Part shown: positions 6,528 to 13,159 of the stretch, in pieces
How positions within the stretch are numbered: position 1 is the first letter of the stretch
Layout of the letters: the number at the start of each line of letters is the position of its first letter
Assembly (NCBI GenBank): GCA_016296415.1
Contig: JAEDJH010000011.1
Coordinates: 1 to 25,830, forward strand
Direction: 5' to 3'
Length of the DNA stretch: 25,830 nt
From: Clostridia bacterium
Lineage (GTDB): Bacteria; Bacillota; Clostridia; Christensenellales; CAG-138
Made by a program: the position numbers and the translations under genes
The notes under the pieces: model-generated
Databases searched by the model: none
What the model was told of the DNA's origin: nothing
Seen by the model: only the letters and a program-made list of their open reading frames with translations

Positions 6528-7231
6528 TGCCGAGCAGCGGCGAGTACCGTATTTTGCCGTACGGTGACAGCTACATTTATGTTGCGTTTAAAAACGAAAT
6601 ATCGGAGGCGGTAAACGATCGTGTCGTGGCATTGTGCGGCGCAATCGACAACGCCTCTTTTTCGTGGGTGAAAAACTGTATTCCGGCATATTGCACTTTG
6701 CTTATCGAATACGATTCGACCGCAATCGGCTTCAATACGGCCTCACAGTGTGTAAGAGAGTTGGTAAACAGCGGCAAAGCCAACCCCGTAAATCGCAGGA
6801 CGGTCATTATACCCGTCTGCTACGGCGGCGAATACGGTCCGGATATGCAAGTGCTTTGCAGCCATTGCGGACTGTCTCCCGAGGAAGTTACCGCCATTCA
6901 TTCCTCACCCGAATACAGGGTGTATATGCTCGGTTTCAGGCCGGGCTTTCCGTATTTGGGAGGAATGGACGGGCGAATAGCCATGCCGAGGAAGCAGACG
7001 CCGAGGCTGAAAGTGCCTGCCGGAAGCTGCGGCATTGCGGGAGAGCAGACGGGCATCTATCCCTGCGAGTCGCCCGGCGGCTGGCAGATAATCGGCAGGA
7101 CGCCGCTGAAGCTCTTTGATGCGGGCAGACAGGAGCCGAGTCTGCTGAGGGCGGGCGATTTGGTGAAATTCAAACCGATAACAGAGTCCGAATTTCGAGA
7201 CATAGAGAAGGGTGAAGCATGGCTGAGGTAA
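6524..7231 (+). CDS. pxpB: 5-oxoprolinase subunit B (KipI-like)
   Basis: This is a 235-residue protein of the KipI/AHS1 family, the subunit that with PxpC handles ATP-dependent activation of 5-oxoproline. Family motifs are clear: GFRPGFPYLGGMD at 137-149, PRLKVPAGSCGIAGEQTG at 160-177, and SPGGWQIIGRTP at 183-194. The start overlaps the pxpA stop by four bases (ATGA), implying translational coupling. The first two codons are both ATG and either could be used. In Bacillus the KipI homologue inhibits the sporulation kinase KinA, but within this gene order the oxoprolinase role is far more likely. Confidence 0.92.
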   Translation: MMPSSGEYRILPYGDSYIYVAFKNEISEAVNDRVVALCGAIDNASFSWVKNCIPAYCTLLIEYDSTAIGFNTASQCVRELVNSGKANPVNRRTVIIPVCYGGEYGPDMQVLCSHCGLSPEEVTAIHSSPEYRVYMLGFRPGFPYLGGMDGRIAMPRKQTPRLKVPAGSCGIAGEQTGIYPCESPGGWQIIGRTPLKLFDAGRQEPSLLRAGDLVKFKPITESEFRDIEKGEAWLR

Positions 7232-8175
7232 TTCGGATTGCGGGAAAAAGTCCGCTTTGCATTGCGGTCGGCAACAACAGACACGGCATGGAGCGAATGG
7301 GAGTTCCGACGGGAGGCTGTGCGGATTTTGTCAGCCATGCCCTTGCCAACAGGCTTGTCGGAAATGCGACCGAACAAATGACGCTTGAGATGACACTGAT
7401 TGTTCCGAAAATAACCTTCGCCGATGACGCGCTGTTTGCGCTTTGCGGAGGCACGGCGGAGCTGTTTTTAATGCGTGACGGAGAGAAGATACCCGTCGAA
7501 TACGGAAAAACACAGCTTGCAAGATGCGGTGACGTAATTTGCGGCGGCGCAATAACCCGCGGATTGCGTGCGTATCTGGCCATAGACGGGGGAATTGTCG
7601 GCGTGGGCGATTTGTCTTACGACAGGGAGCTTTCGACGAATATGAAAGCAGGCATTAAGTGCGTAAGCAAGGAAATTCTGTCCTATTCCTGCGGAAAAAA
7701 AGAGCTGTGTGCGCTTGAGGGTATTCATACGGAGCAGTTTTCCGAAAGTGCCAGAGAGCTGTTTTTTGGGTCGGAGTTTACGGTCTCCACCAAAAGCGAC
7801 CGCATGGGGCTTCGGCTTGAGGGAGCAAAGCTTGTATATAAGGACGGCTTTGACGGAAACATCATTTCCGAGGCAGTAGTTCCCGGAGACATACAGGTCA
7901 CACCCGACGGCGACCCGATTTTGATGCTCTGCGACTGTCAGCCGACGGGCGGATATGCGAAAATAGCGCACATAGCTTCCTGCGATATACCAAGGGCGGC
8001 ACAGCTTCGTCCGGGTGAAAGGATACACTTTTCGAGGATCGCCGCAGACGAGGCGATAGACAGACTTTCCAACCTGCAGCACATGATCGAAACAGCGGTG
8101 GAAAATGCGGAACGCTCGATGGTCATAGTTGTAAACGGACAAAGATACGAGGTCGGCATAAGGGAGCTGATCTGA
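7219..8175 (+). CDS. pxpC: 5-oxoprolinase subunit C (biotin-dependent carboxyltransferase-like)
   Basis: This 318-residue protein is of the AHS2/KipA family, the third subunit of 5-oxoprolinase, related to the carboxyltransferase half of urea amidolyase. Recognisable segments are GMERMGVPTGGCADFVSHALANR in the first 50 residues, the SDRMGLRL strand near 194, and VPGDIQVTPDGDPI with QPTGGYAKIA in the C-terminal third. The ATG overlaps the end of pxpB by 13 bases, with GAAGGG just upstream, so the three subunits are probably made in step. No terminator is seen after it. The next gene starts 100 bases later behind its own candidate promoter. Confidence 0.92.
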   Translation: MAEVIRIAGKSPLCIAVGNNRHGMERMGVPTGGCADFVSHALANRLVGNATEQMTLEMTLIVPKITFADDALFALCGGTAELFLMRDGEKIPVEYGKTQLARCGDVICGGAITRGLRAYLAIDGGIVGVGDLSYDRELSTNMKAGIKCVSKEILSYSCGKKELCALEGIHTEQFSESARELFFGSEFTVSTKSDRMGLRLEGAKLVYKDGFDGNIISEAVVPGDIQVTPDGDPILMLCDCQPTGGYAKIAHIASCDIPRAAQLRPGERIHFSRIAADEAIDRLSNLQHMIETAVENAERSMVIVVNGQRYEVGIRELI

Positions 8176-8201
8176 GCGAAGTCCGATATTGTTATCAAAA
8201 A

Positions 8202-8246
8202 GTACACTTCCGTAACCTTGTGTACGGAGCGGAAAAATGATAATAT
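8202..8246 (+). promoter_or_regulatory. candidate promoter with overlapping GTACAC dyad
   Basis: TTGTGT (8218-8223) and TAATAT (8241-8246) are spaced by 17 bases. The inverted repeat GTACAC (8202-8207) / GTGTAC (8220-8225) covers the -35 box, the position expected of a repressor site. Both elements are only moderately strong. Confidence 0.4.
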
Positions 8247-8275
8247 GTACAAAAAGAGATACGAGGCTGAAAACA

Positions 8276-10177
8276 ATGCTTAAAAAACTTCTGATAATAT
8301 TTTTGGCGGTGCTTCTTGCGGTTTCGCTTTGCGCCTGTGATAAAGAAAGCGGGGAGGTCAATGCCGACAACAGTGGCCCTGCGGTGAAAAAGAGTGCAGG
8401 CGGCGGCACGGAGGGGATGGAAAACGTGAACCTTTTTGCCGTAAAAGCTGATAAAAACGGACAAAACACGGTTCTTGAGCTTGATTTCTATATTGGCAGC
8501 CGTATAGGCGGAGATGCTGAGGAAAAACCTGCGGAGAGCGTGCCGCATTACGAGGCTTACTTTACCGATGCCCCGTCAAGGCTGGTCATTAAGCTCGACG
8601 GAGTGAAGCACAGCGATTATACATACAACACGGCTATCAATGCCGACAGCGATGTGTACGGAATATTCCATTACGCCTTTGAAGGCGGAACATATCTTTA
8701 TGTGCAGCTTAAAAACGACCAGGCGATAGACGTTTCGGAAGACGGCGGCAGGCTGAAAGTCACGCTTGCACCCTATCAAAGGCAGACGGGTGCGGACGAC
8801 TCGGGTACGGAAAGTGACATAGTCATCGGCGCATCGGATACCGATAAATACTATTGCGTTTCCACGGCCTTTACCGCATACAAGGAGGGACGACTGGAGG
8901 GTGATATGACGCCGGTGCTTTCGGGCGATCTGAAAACCGTTCTGCTTATTTCGGAGGGATTTGTTTATGAATCGGACGCGCAGCGGTATAAGCAGGATAT
9001 GCTGAAGAAAAACCCGACAACCTCCGAGGAGGAGTGGGGCACGCTGATGATAAGCGGCAATGAGCTGCCTGCAATGGAGCAAACCGTGGATATTTCAACG
9101 GTATATGACAGGAACATAATCCGTGTCGGCGGTGTCGAGAAACCCCTGCCACTGTTTATCGGAAGCGGCATATATCTTTGCGATAACCCGAATAACGGCG
9201 GCTATATTTTCTCAAGAAAGAGTTCGGAGATAACGGGTGACGAGTATAACTACGAGGAACTTTGGACCGTAGACGCCGACGGAAACGAGCGCAGAGTTCT
9301 CGAATTTGAGTTTTACACGGTAGAGCAGGCGGAATTTTCTCCCAACGGCAGAAAGATAGCCATTCTCGAAAGGACGCAGGAGGACGCAAACCTCTATATC
9401 TTCGATGCGCTCAGCTGGGAGCTTATAAGCAATCTTTCGGGCGCAGGCTTCGGCAACTCGATAAGCAGATTTACATGGGATGAGTTCGGTGCAAGATTTT
9501 TCGCCATGAGCGGCTCGTCCGAAATGAAGATAAGGGAATACGATTTTACCGTTCCGAAAAGCTCTGCGAGGCACAGCGTTATCGTCGATGAGAATATAGA
9601 CGAGGGCAGCCTGTGCTTCAGCAACGGTATGCTTTACTATACCTACTCCAACATGGAGGAGGGCTCCTGGATATACAGGGTGATGCCCGACGGCGGCGAG
9701 TGCGTCAAGTTTATGAGGGGGAGTGCCGTTGAGCTTTCCCCGAACAGGCGCTATATGGCGATAAGCCTTGCGGGAGATTACAGCGAGGACGCCTTTACGG
9801 ACGGGTTCATACTGTACGATATGACCACGGGCGAGAGTAGGCAAATCGAAACGGGCTTTACGGTGCACGATTTTAACTGGACGATGGATTCTCAAAGGCT
9901 GTACTTTTTTGAAAACAGGCTTTCGGGCGATGACGGCGAGGGTGCTGCAGGCGAAACAGAGGAGAATAATAACGTCGGTACGGACGAACAGGATCCGTAT
10001 CCCTATACTCTGTGGGCGTATGACGTTGAAACCGGCGAAATGACCAACATCGCCGATACCGTGTCAACGACCATTGCCCTCGGAGGAGATGCCGATATAG
10101 TCTATCTGTTCCACTATGTTCAGGCGGGATCGAGCAACGCCATCCGTGCAACATACGTGTTCGACATAACGAAGTGA
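8276..10177 (+). CDS. large beta-propeller-like lipoprotein (633 aa)
   Basis: The ATG at 8276 begins a clear lipoprotein signal, MLKKLLIIF followed by the lipobox LCAC with Cys21; the reading open from 8237 adds 13 residues that would spoil this signal. A Gly/Lys linker follows, then a strand-rich region (about 50-170) similar in pattern to AMIN-type cell-surface domains. A middle region (about 190-320) follows. The C-terminal half has repeated blades of the TolB/WD40-like type, such as LWTVDADGNERRVLEF, FSPNGRKIAILE, FTWDEFGARFFAMSG, LSPNRRYMAISLAG and LWAYDVETGEMTNIAD. This predicts an extracytoplasmic protein anchored outside the membrane, perhaps for cell-wall or protein binding. The ribosome site (GAGG) is weak. 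Its role is unknown. Confidence 0.8.
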   Translation: MLKKLLIIFLAVLLAVSLCACDKESGEVNADNSGPAVKKSAGGGTEGMENVNLFAVKADKNGQNTVLELDFYIGSRIGGDAEEKPAESVPHYEAYFTDAPSRLVIKLDGVKHSDYTYNTAINADSDVYGIFHYAFEGGTYLYVQLKNDQAIDVSEDGGRLKVTLAPYQRQTGADDSGTESDIVIGASDTDKYYCVSTAFTAYKEGRLEGDMTPVLSGDLKTVLLISEGFVYESDAQRYKQDMLKKNPTTSEEEWGTLMISGNELPAMEQTVDISTVYDRNIIRVGGVEKPLPLFIGSGIYLCDNPNNGGYIFSRKSSEITGDEYNYEELWTVDADGNERRVLEFEFYTVEQAEFSPNGRKIAILERTQEDANLYIFDALSWELISNLSGAGFGNSISRFTWDEFGARFFAMSGSSEMKIREYDFTVPKSSARHSVIVDENIDEGSLCFSNGMLYYTYSNMEEGSWIYRVMPDGGECVKFMRGSAVELSPNRRYMAISLAGDYSEDAFTDGFILYDMTTGESRQIETGFTVHDFNWTMDSQRLYFFENRLSGDDGEGAAGETEENNNVGTDEQDPYPYTLWAYDVETGEMTNIADTVSTTIALGGDADIVYLFHYVQAGSSNAIRATYVFDITK

Positions 10178-10189
10178 CAAAAAGTATAT

Positions 10190-10217
10190 TTGGCAACCGA
10201 CTTGTTGAAAATATAAT
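10190..10217 (+). promoter_or_regulatory. sigma-A promoter for tkt
   Basis: TTGGCA (10190-10195) and a perfect TATAAT (10212-10217) are spaced by 16 bases. A second pair, TTGTTG (10202-10207) with TGC-TAATCT (10222-10230), overlaps it and might also be used. Confidence 0.65.
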
Positions 10218-10257
10218 ATTATGCTAATCTATATCGAGAAAATTCGGGAGGTTATGT

Positions 10258-12234
10258 ATGAAAGAAATTGATAGGCTCTCTATTTCCGCCATGCGTGTTC
10301 TTGCGGCGGAAGCGATACAAAAGGCAAACAGCGGGCACCCCGGTATGCCTATAGGCGCAGCCTCCATGGCGTATGCTATATGGAAGAAAATGCGTCATAA
10401 TCCCGCGGATCCCAACTGGTACGGCAGGGACAGGTTTATCCTTTCGTCGGGACACGCTTCCATGCTTGAATATGCCTTGCTGCACCTGTACGGCTACGGC
10501 GTTTCGATTGAGGATATAAAGCAATTCAGACAGCTTGGCAGCAAAACACCCGGACATCCCGAATACGGACATACGGTTGGCGTCGAAGCGACAACCGGCC
10601 CTCTGGGGCAGGGCTTTGCAATGGCGGTCGGTATGGCTATGGCAAGGCAGCACATGGCGGCAAAGTTCAACAAAGACGGATTCAACGTGATAGACGGTTA
10701 TGTTTATACCCTGATGGGCGATGGCTGCATGATGGAGGGAATAACCTCAGAGGCGGCATCGCTCGCCGGTGCACTCAAACTGAATTGCCTCATCGCCGTT
10801 TATGACAGAAACAAAATAACCATCGAGGGAAGCACGGACTGTACGTTTACCGAGGATGTGGGCAAACGCTTTGAGGCCTACGGTTGGGAGGTTAGGGAAC
10901 TGCCCGACGGCGAGGATGTTGATGCGATCGAGGCCGCCCTCGATGCGGCAAAGGGCAGAAGCTGTCCCCAGCTTATCATCGTAAACTCAAAAATCGCACA
11001 CGGAACAGCCAAAGAAGGTATGGCAAGCTCACACGGCTCACCCCTCGGCGATGAAAATATCAGATTGATGAAGGAAAAGCTTGGACTTGCGGATATGGAA
11101 CCCTTCGCCGTTTCCGACGAGGTATATCAAAATTTCAAAGCACTTGCCGAAAAGGGTGCGGAGGCGCAAAGGAAGTGGGAGCGCACTCTCGAAGCCTACT
11201 TTGCACAGTATCCCGACATGAAGGCGCAGTGGCAGGCGTATCATTCGCCCGTTGACGGACTTGAAAATCTGTTCGAGCTGTGCAAATTCGAGGGCAAGGT
11301 TGCTACAAGGGCGGCATCGGGCACGGTTCTGAACAAGCTGGCGGAGCTTGCTCCGAATCTCATCGGAGGCTCTGCGGATCTTGCGCCGTCCAACAACACC
11401 GAGCTTAAGGGCATCCCGTTCATTTCGGCGGACGACTTCTCGGGAAGGAACATTCATTTCGGCATAAGGGAATTTGCAATGGCCGCTATCTGCAACGGAA
11501 TGGCGCTTTTTGGCGGTATGCACACCTTCTGCGCCACGTTCATGGTGTTCTCCGATTATCTCAAACCCGCACTCAGGCTGAGCGCACTGATGCACCTGCC
11601 CGTTATATACGTACTTACGCACGACAGCATCGGCGTGGGTGAGGACGGACCTACGCATCAGCCGATCGAGCATCTGGCGGCTTTGCGTGCAACGCCGAAT
11701 GTGAATGTGTTCAGACCGGCAGACGGGAACGAAACGGTTGCGGCATATATCTCGGCAATGAACTTTGACGGTCCGACGGCCATCGCTCTGTCGAGGCAGG
11801 GTCTTCCGACGCTTGCGGAAACGGGAATGGGTGCGCTCAAGGGCGGATACGTGCTGAGAAGGCCCGAGGGAACTCCCGACGTTATCCTCATGGCAACCGG
11901 CTCGGAAGTGGAGCTTCTTTACGGTGCGGCCGACATACTGGCAGAAAAGGGTTATAAGGCACAGCTTGTAAGTATGCCGTGTCTTGAGCTGTTTGACGCA
12001 CAGGATGAGGAGTATAAGGAATCGGTATTGCCGGGAAGCGTTCAGGCAAGGGTTGCGGTCGAGGCGGCAAGCGACTTTGGCTGGCATAAGTACATCGGAT
12101 TCGGCGGAAAAACGGTATCTGTAAATACCTTCGGCGCCTCTGCACCGGCAGGCAAGCTTTTCGCCATGTACGGGTTTACCGCCGAAAACGTTGCGGCAAA
12201 GGCCCTTGAAGCCATTGGCGAGGCAAGACGGTAA
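10258..12234 (+). CDS. tkt: transketolase
   Basis: This full-length (658 aa) thiamine-diphosphate enzyme transfers two-carbon ketol units between sugar phosphates in the non-oxidative pentose phosphate pathway. Visible family motifs include SGHPGMPIGAA (25-35), SSGHASML (63-70), ATTGPLGQG (111-119), and the ThDP/metal motif GDGCMMEG (154-161) with Asn185. The HFGIREFAM segment carries the catalytic glutamate, and the DSIGVGEDGPTHQPIEHL signature of the pyrimidine-binding half is present. The ATG follows GGGAGGT at ideal spacing. It is a single-gene unit with its own promoter, as is common in Clostridia, where transketolase supplies pentoses in place of the oxidative branch. Confidence 0.97.
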   Translation: MKEIDRLSISAMRVLAAEAIQKANSGHPGMPIGAASMAYAIWKKMRHNPADPNWYGRDRFILSSGHASMLEYALLHLYGYGVSIEDIKQFRQLGSKTPGHPEYGHTVGVEATTGPLGQGFAMAVGMAMARQHMAAKFNKDGFNVIDGYVYTLMGDGCMMEGITSEAASLAGALKLNCLIAVYDRNKITIEGSTDCTFTEDVGKRFEAYGWEVRELPDGEDVDAIEAALDAAKGRSCPQLIIVNSKIAHGTAKEGMASSHGSPLGDENIRLMKEKLGLADMEPFAVSDEVYQNFKALAEKGAEAQRKWERTLEAYFAQYPDMKAQWQAYHSPVDGLENLFELCKFEGKVATRAASGTVLNKLAELAPNLIGGSADLAPSNNTELKGIPFISADDFSGRNIHFGIREFAMAAICNGMALFGGMHTFCATFMVFSDYLKPALRLSALMHLPVIYVLTHDSIGVGEDGPTHQPIEHLAALRATPNVNVFRPADGNETVAAYISAMNFDGPTAIALSRQGLPTLAETGMGALKGGYVLRRPEGTPDVILMATGSEVELLYGAADILAEKGYKAQLVSMPCLELFDAQDEEYKESVLPGSVQARVAVEAASDFGWHKYIGFGGKTVSVNTFGASAPAGKLFAMYGFTAENVAAKALEAIGEARR

Positions 12235-12300
12235 AAATCAAACAGTGCGTGGGGTGGCATAGTACTGCTTCCGTTCATGCTTAGAACATAATGTAAATAG

Positions 12301-12343
12301 AAAAACCACCCGAGGGGAAACGGATTTCGTTACTTCGGGTGGT
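12301..12343 (-). terminator. terminator hairpin after tkt, best on the minus strand
   Basis: ACCACCCGA (12305-12313) pairs exactly with TCGGGTGGT (12335-12343). An inner AACG/CGTT pair shortens the loop. On the minus strand it is followed by TTTTTC, a proper terminator. On the plus strand only ATTCTTA follows, but the hairpin may still help end the tkt transcript. Confidence 0.65.
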
Positions 12344-12360
12344 ATTCTTATAGGACGAAA

Positions 12361-12383
12361 AAAGGAGACCTTTTGACTCCTTT
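12361..12383 (-). other. second hairpin near the small RNA 5' end, possible attenuator
   Basis: AAAGGAG (12361-12367) and CTCCTTT (12377-12383) form a 7-bp stem. On the minus strand the stem is followed by three further T, so it could cause early termination just after initiation. An alternative AAAAGG/CCTTTT pairing exists. Confidence 0.4.
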
Positions 12384-12391
12384 GCATTTAG

Positions 12392-12420
12392 ATTATAGCA
12401 TAAATCTCAACAAAAAACAA
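12392..12420 (-). promoter_or_regulatory. minus-strand extended -10 promoter for the putative small RNA
   Basis: Read on the minus strand, TTGTTT (12420-12415) and a perfect TATAAT (12397-12392) are 17 bases apart, with a TGC extension in front of the -10 box. There is no protein gene on this strand for it to serve. Confidence 0.6.
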
Positions 12421-12423
12421 GCC

Positions 12424-12452
12424 TTGTTCACCCTGCGCAGCATTGATAAAAT
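12424..12452 (+). promoter_or_regulatory. candidate promoter for the 187-residue protein
   Basis: TTGTTC (12424-12429) and TAAAAT (12447-12452) are 17 bases apart. The -35 boxes of this promoter and the minus-strand one form a dyad, AACAAG-C-CTTGTT (12416-12428), so the two promoters lie back to back. Confidence 0.5.
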
Positions 12453-12478
12453 GTTGTAAAAAACGGAGGAGAGATTTT

Positions 12479-13042
12479 ATGGAGATTTACCATCGTTCGC
12501 CAACAGCCGGGCTGAAAATTCTGGAGCCGCAGAGACCGAAAAATTTCGATAAGCCTCCTTGGGTGTATATGACAAAGCTTCTGCCGATGGCGCTCATGTA
12601 CGGCGTGCGGAATTTTGAATATACCTACGGCTACACCAAGGACGGACAGATCTACCTTGAAGAGTATTTTCCGGATGCGCTCAAGACCATCTATAAGGGA
12701 AAATCAGCAAGTCTGTATCTGTGTGTCCCTGAAGAGAGTACCGAAACCGAGATACCAAACGAGCTGATTTCCGAAAAGCCCGTGGCGGTGCTTAGTGAGA
12801 AGCACATACCGGACGTTTACGATGCGCTTTTGGAGCAGGAACGTATTGGGAGACTGAAGATATACCGCCATGGAGAGCTATCGGAAGAGGTTCTGGATTG
12901 GATATTTCGCACTCAAAGGGATATTATCATCAAAAAACACTATCTTGACCAAAGCAGCCCTGCGGCGGAGTATATGAAGCAGCATTATCCAAGCAGCTGG
13001 GCAGCGGCAAAGGCACTGCAAAAAGCATCGGAGGAACCATAA
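12479..13042 (+). CDS. unknown protein, distant ADP-ribosyltransferase-like pattern (187 aa)
   Basis: The ATG at 12479 follows GGAGGAG at 8-base spacing; the frame open further upstream has no ribosome site. The protein is soluble, without signal or membrane segment. The N-terminus MEIYHRSPTAGLKILEPQ, followed by WVYMT at 28-32, resembles the LYHGS...LKP...vYlT start shared by a widespread family of small gut-Clostridia proteins. Some of these have been likened to the ADP-ribosyltransferase fold (His then Tyr motif). This is pattern resemblance only; no catalytic glutamate can be assigned. The C-terminal part is helical and charged (KKHYLDQSSPAAEYMKQHY). It is a single-gene unit divergent from the putative small RNA. 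Nothing else in the context reveals its role. Confidence 0.75.
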   Translation: MEIYHRSPTAGLKILEPQRPKNFDKPPWVYMTKLLPMALMYGVRNFEYTYGYTKDGQIYLEEYFPDALKTIYKGKSASLYLCVPEESTETEIPNELISEKPVAVLSEKHIPDVYDALLEQERIGRLKIYRHGELSEEVLDWIFRTQRDIIIKKHYLDQSSPAAEYMKQHYPSSWAAAKALQKASEEP

Positions 13043-13094
13043 GGCTGACGGCAAAGTATGCTCCGAAGCACTTTTGGTATATATGATAAAACTG

Positions 13095-13123
13095 TTTATC
13101 TATGCAAATTCGTGTGTTATAAT
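13095..13123 (+). promoter_or_regulatory. sigma-A promoter for pcrA-ligA
   Basis: TTTATC (13095-13100) and a perfect TATAAT (13118-13123) are 17 bases apart, with TGTG ahead of the -10 box (TGTGTTATAAT). Confidence 0.65.
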
Positions 13124-13159
13124 TATCCTGATAACAAAATGGAGGAGTATGCGTATTGA

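Larger units (their letters stand above)
12300..12385 (-). ncRNA. putative small RNA with its own promoter and terminator
   Basis: On the minus strand a promoter at 12392-12420 would start a transcript near 12385. This RNA would carry a 5' hairpin (AAAGGAG pairing with CTCCTTT around a 9-base loop) and end at a 9-bp hairpin followed by five T at 12305-12301, giving about 85 nucleotides. No known RNA family is recognised. A 49-codon frame starting with ATG at 12387-12385 runs through the whole RNA and past its terminator. It has no ribosome site and is judged unlikely to be coding. The RNA runs antisense to the tkt 3' untranslated region. Alternatively the second hairpin serves only as the tkt terminator. 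Confidence 0.45.

Noticed and set aside
6524..7231. KipI sporulation-kinase inhibitor as the function of PxpB
   Set aside because: The gene sits in a complete pxpABC set; no sporulation kinase is near, so 5-oxoprolinase is the better call.
11038..12087. 349-codon minus-strand frame opposite tkt
   Set aside because: Overlaps highly conserved transketolase coding sequence, and its own sequence is Arg/His/Cys-rich with no motif.
12239..12387. 49-codon minus-strand frame beginning at the predicted small-RNA start
   Set aside because: No ribosome site, essentially no leader, and it passes through two hairpins including the terminator. Kept only as an alternative to the small-RNA reading.
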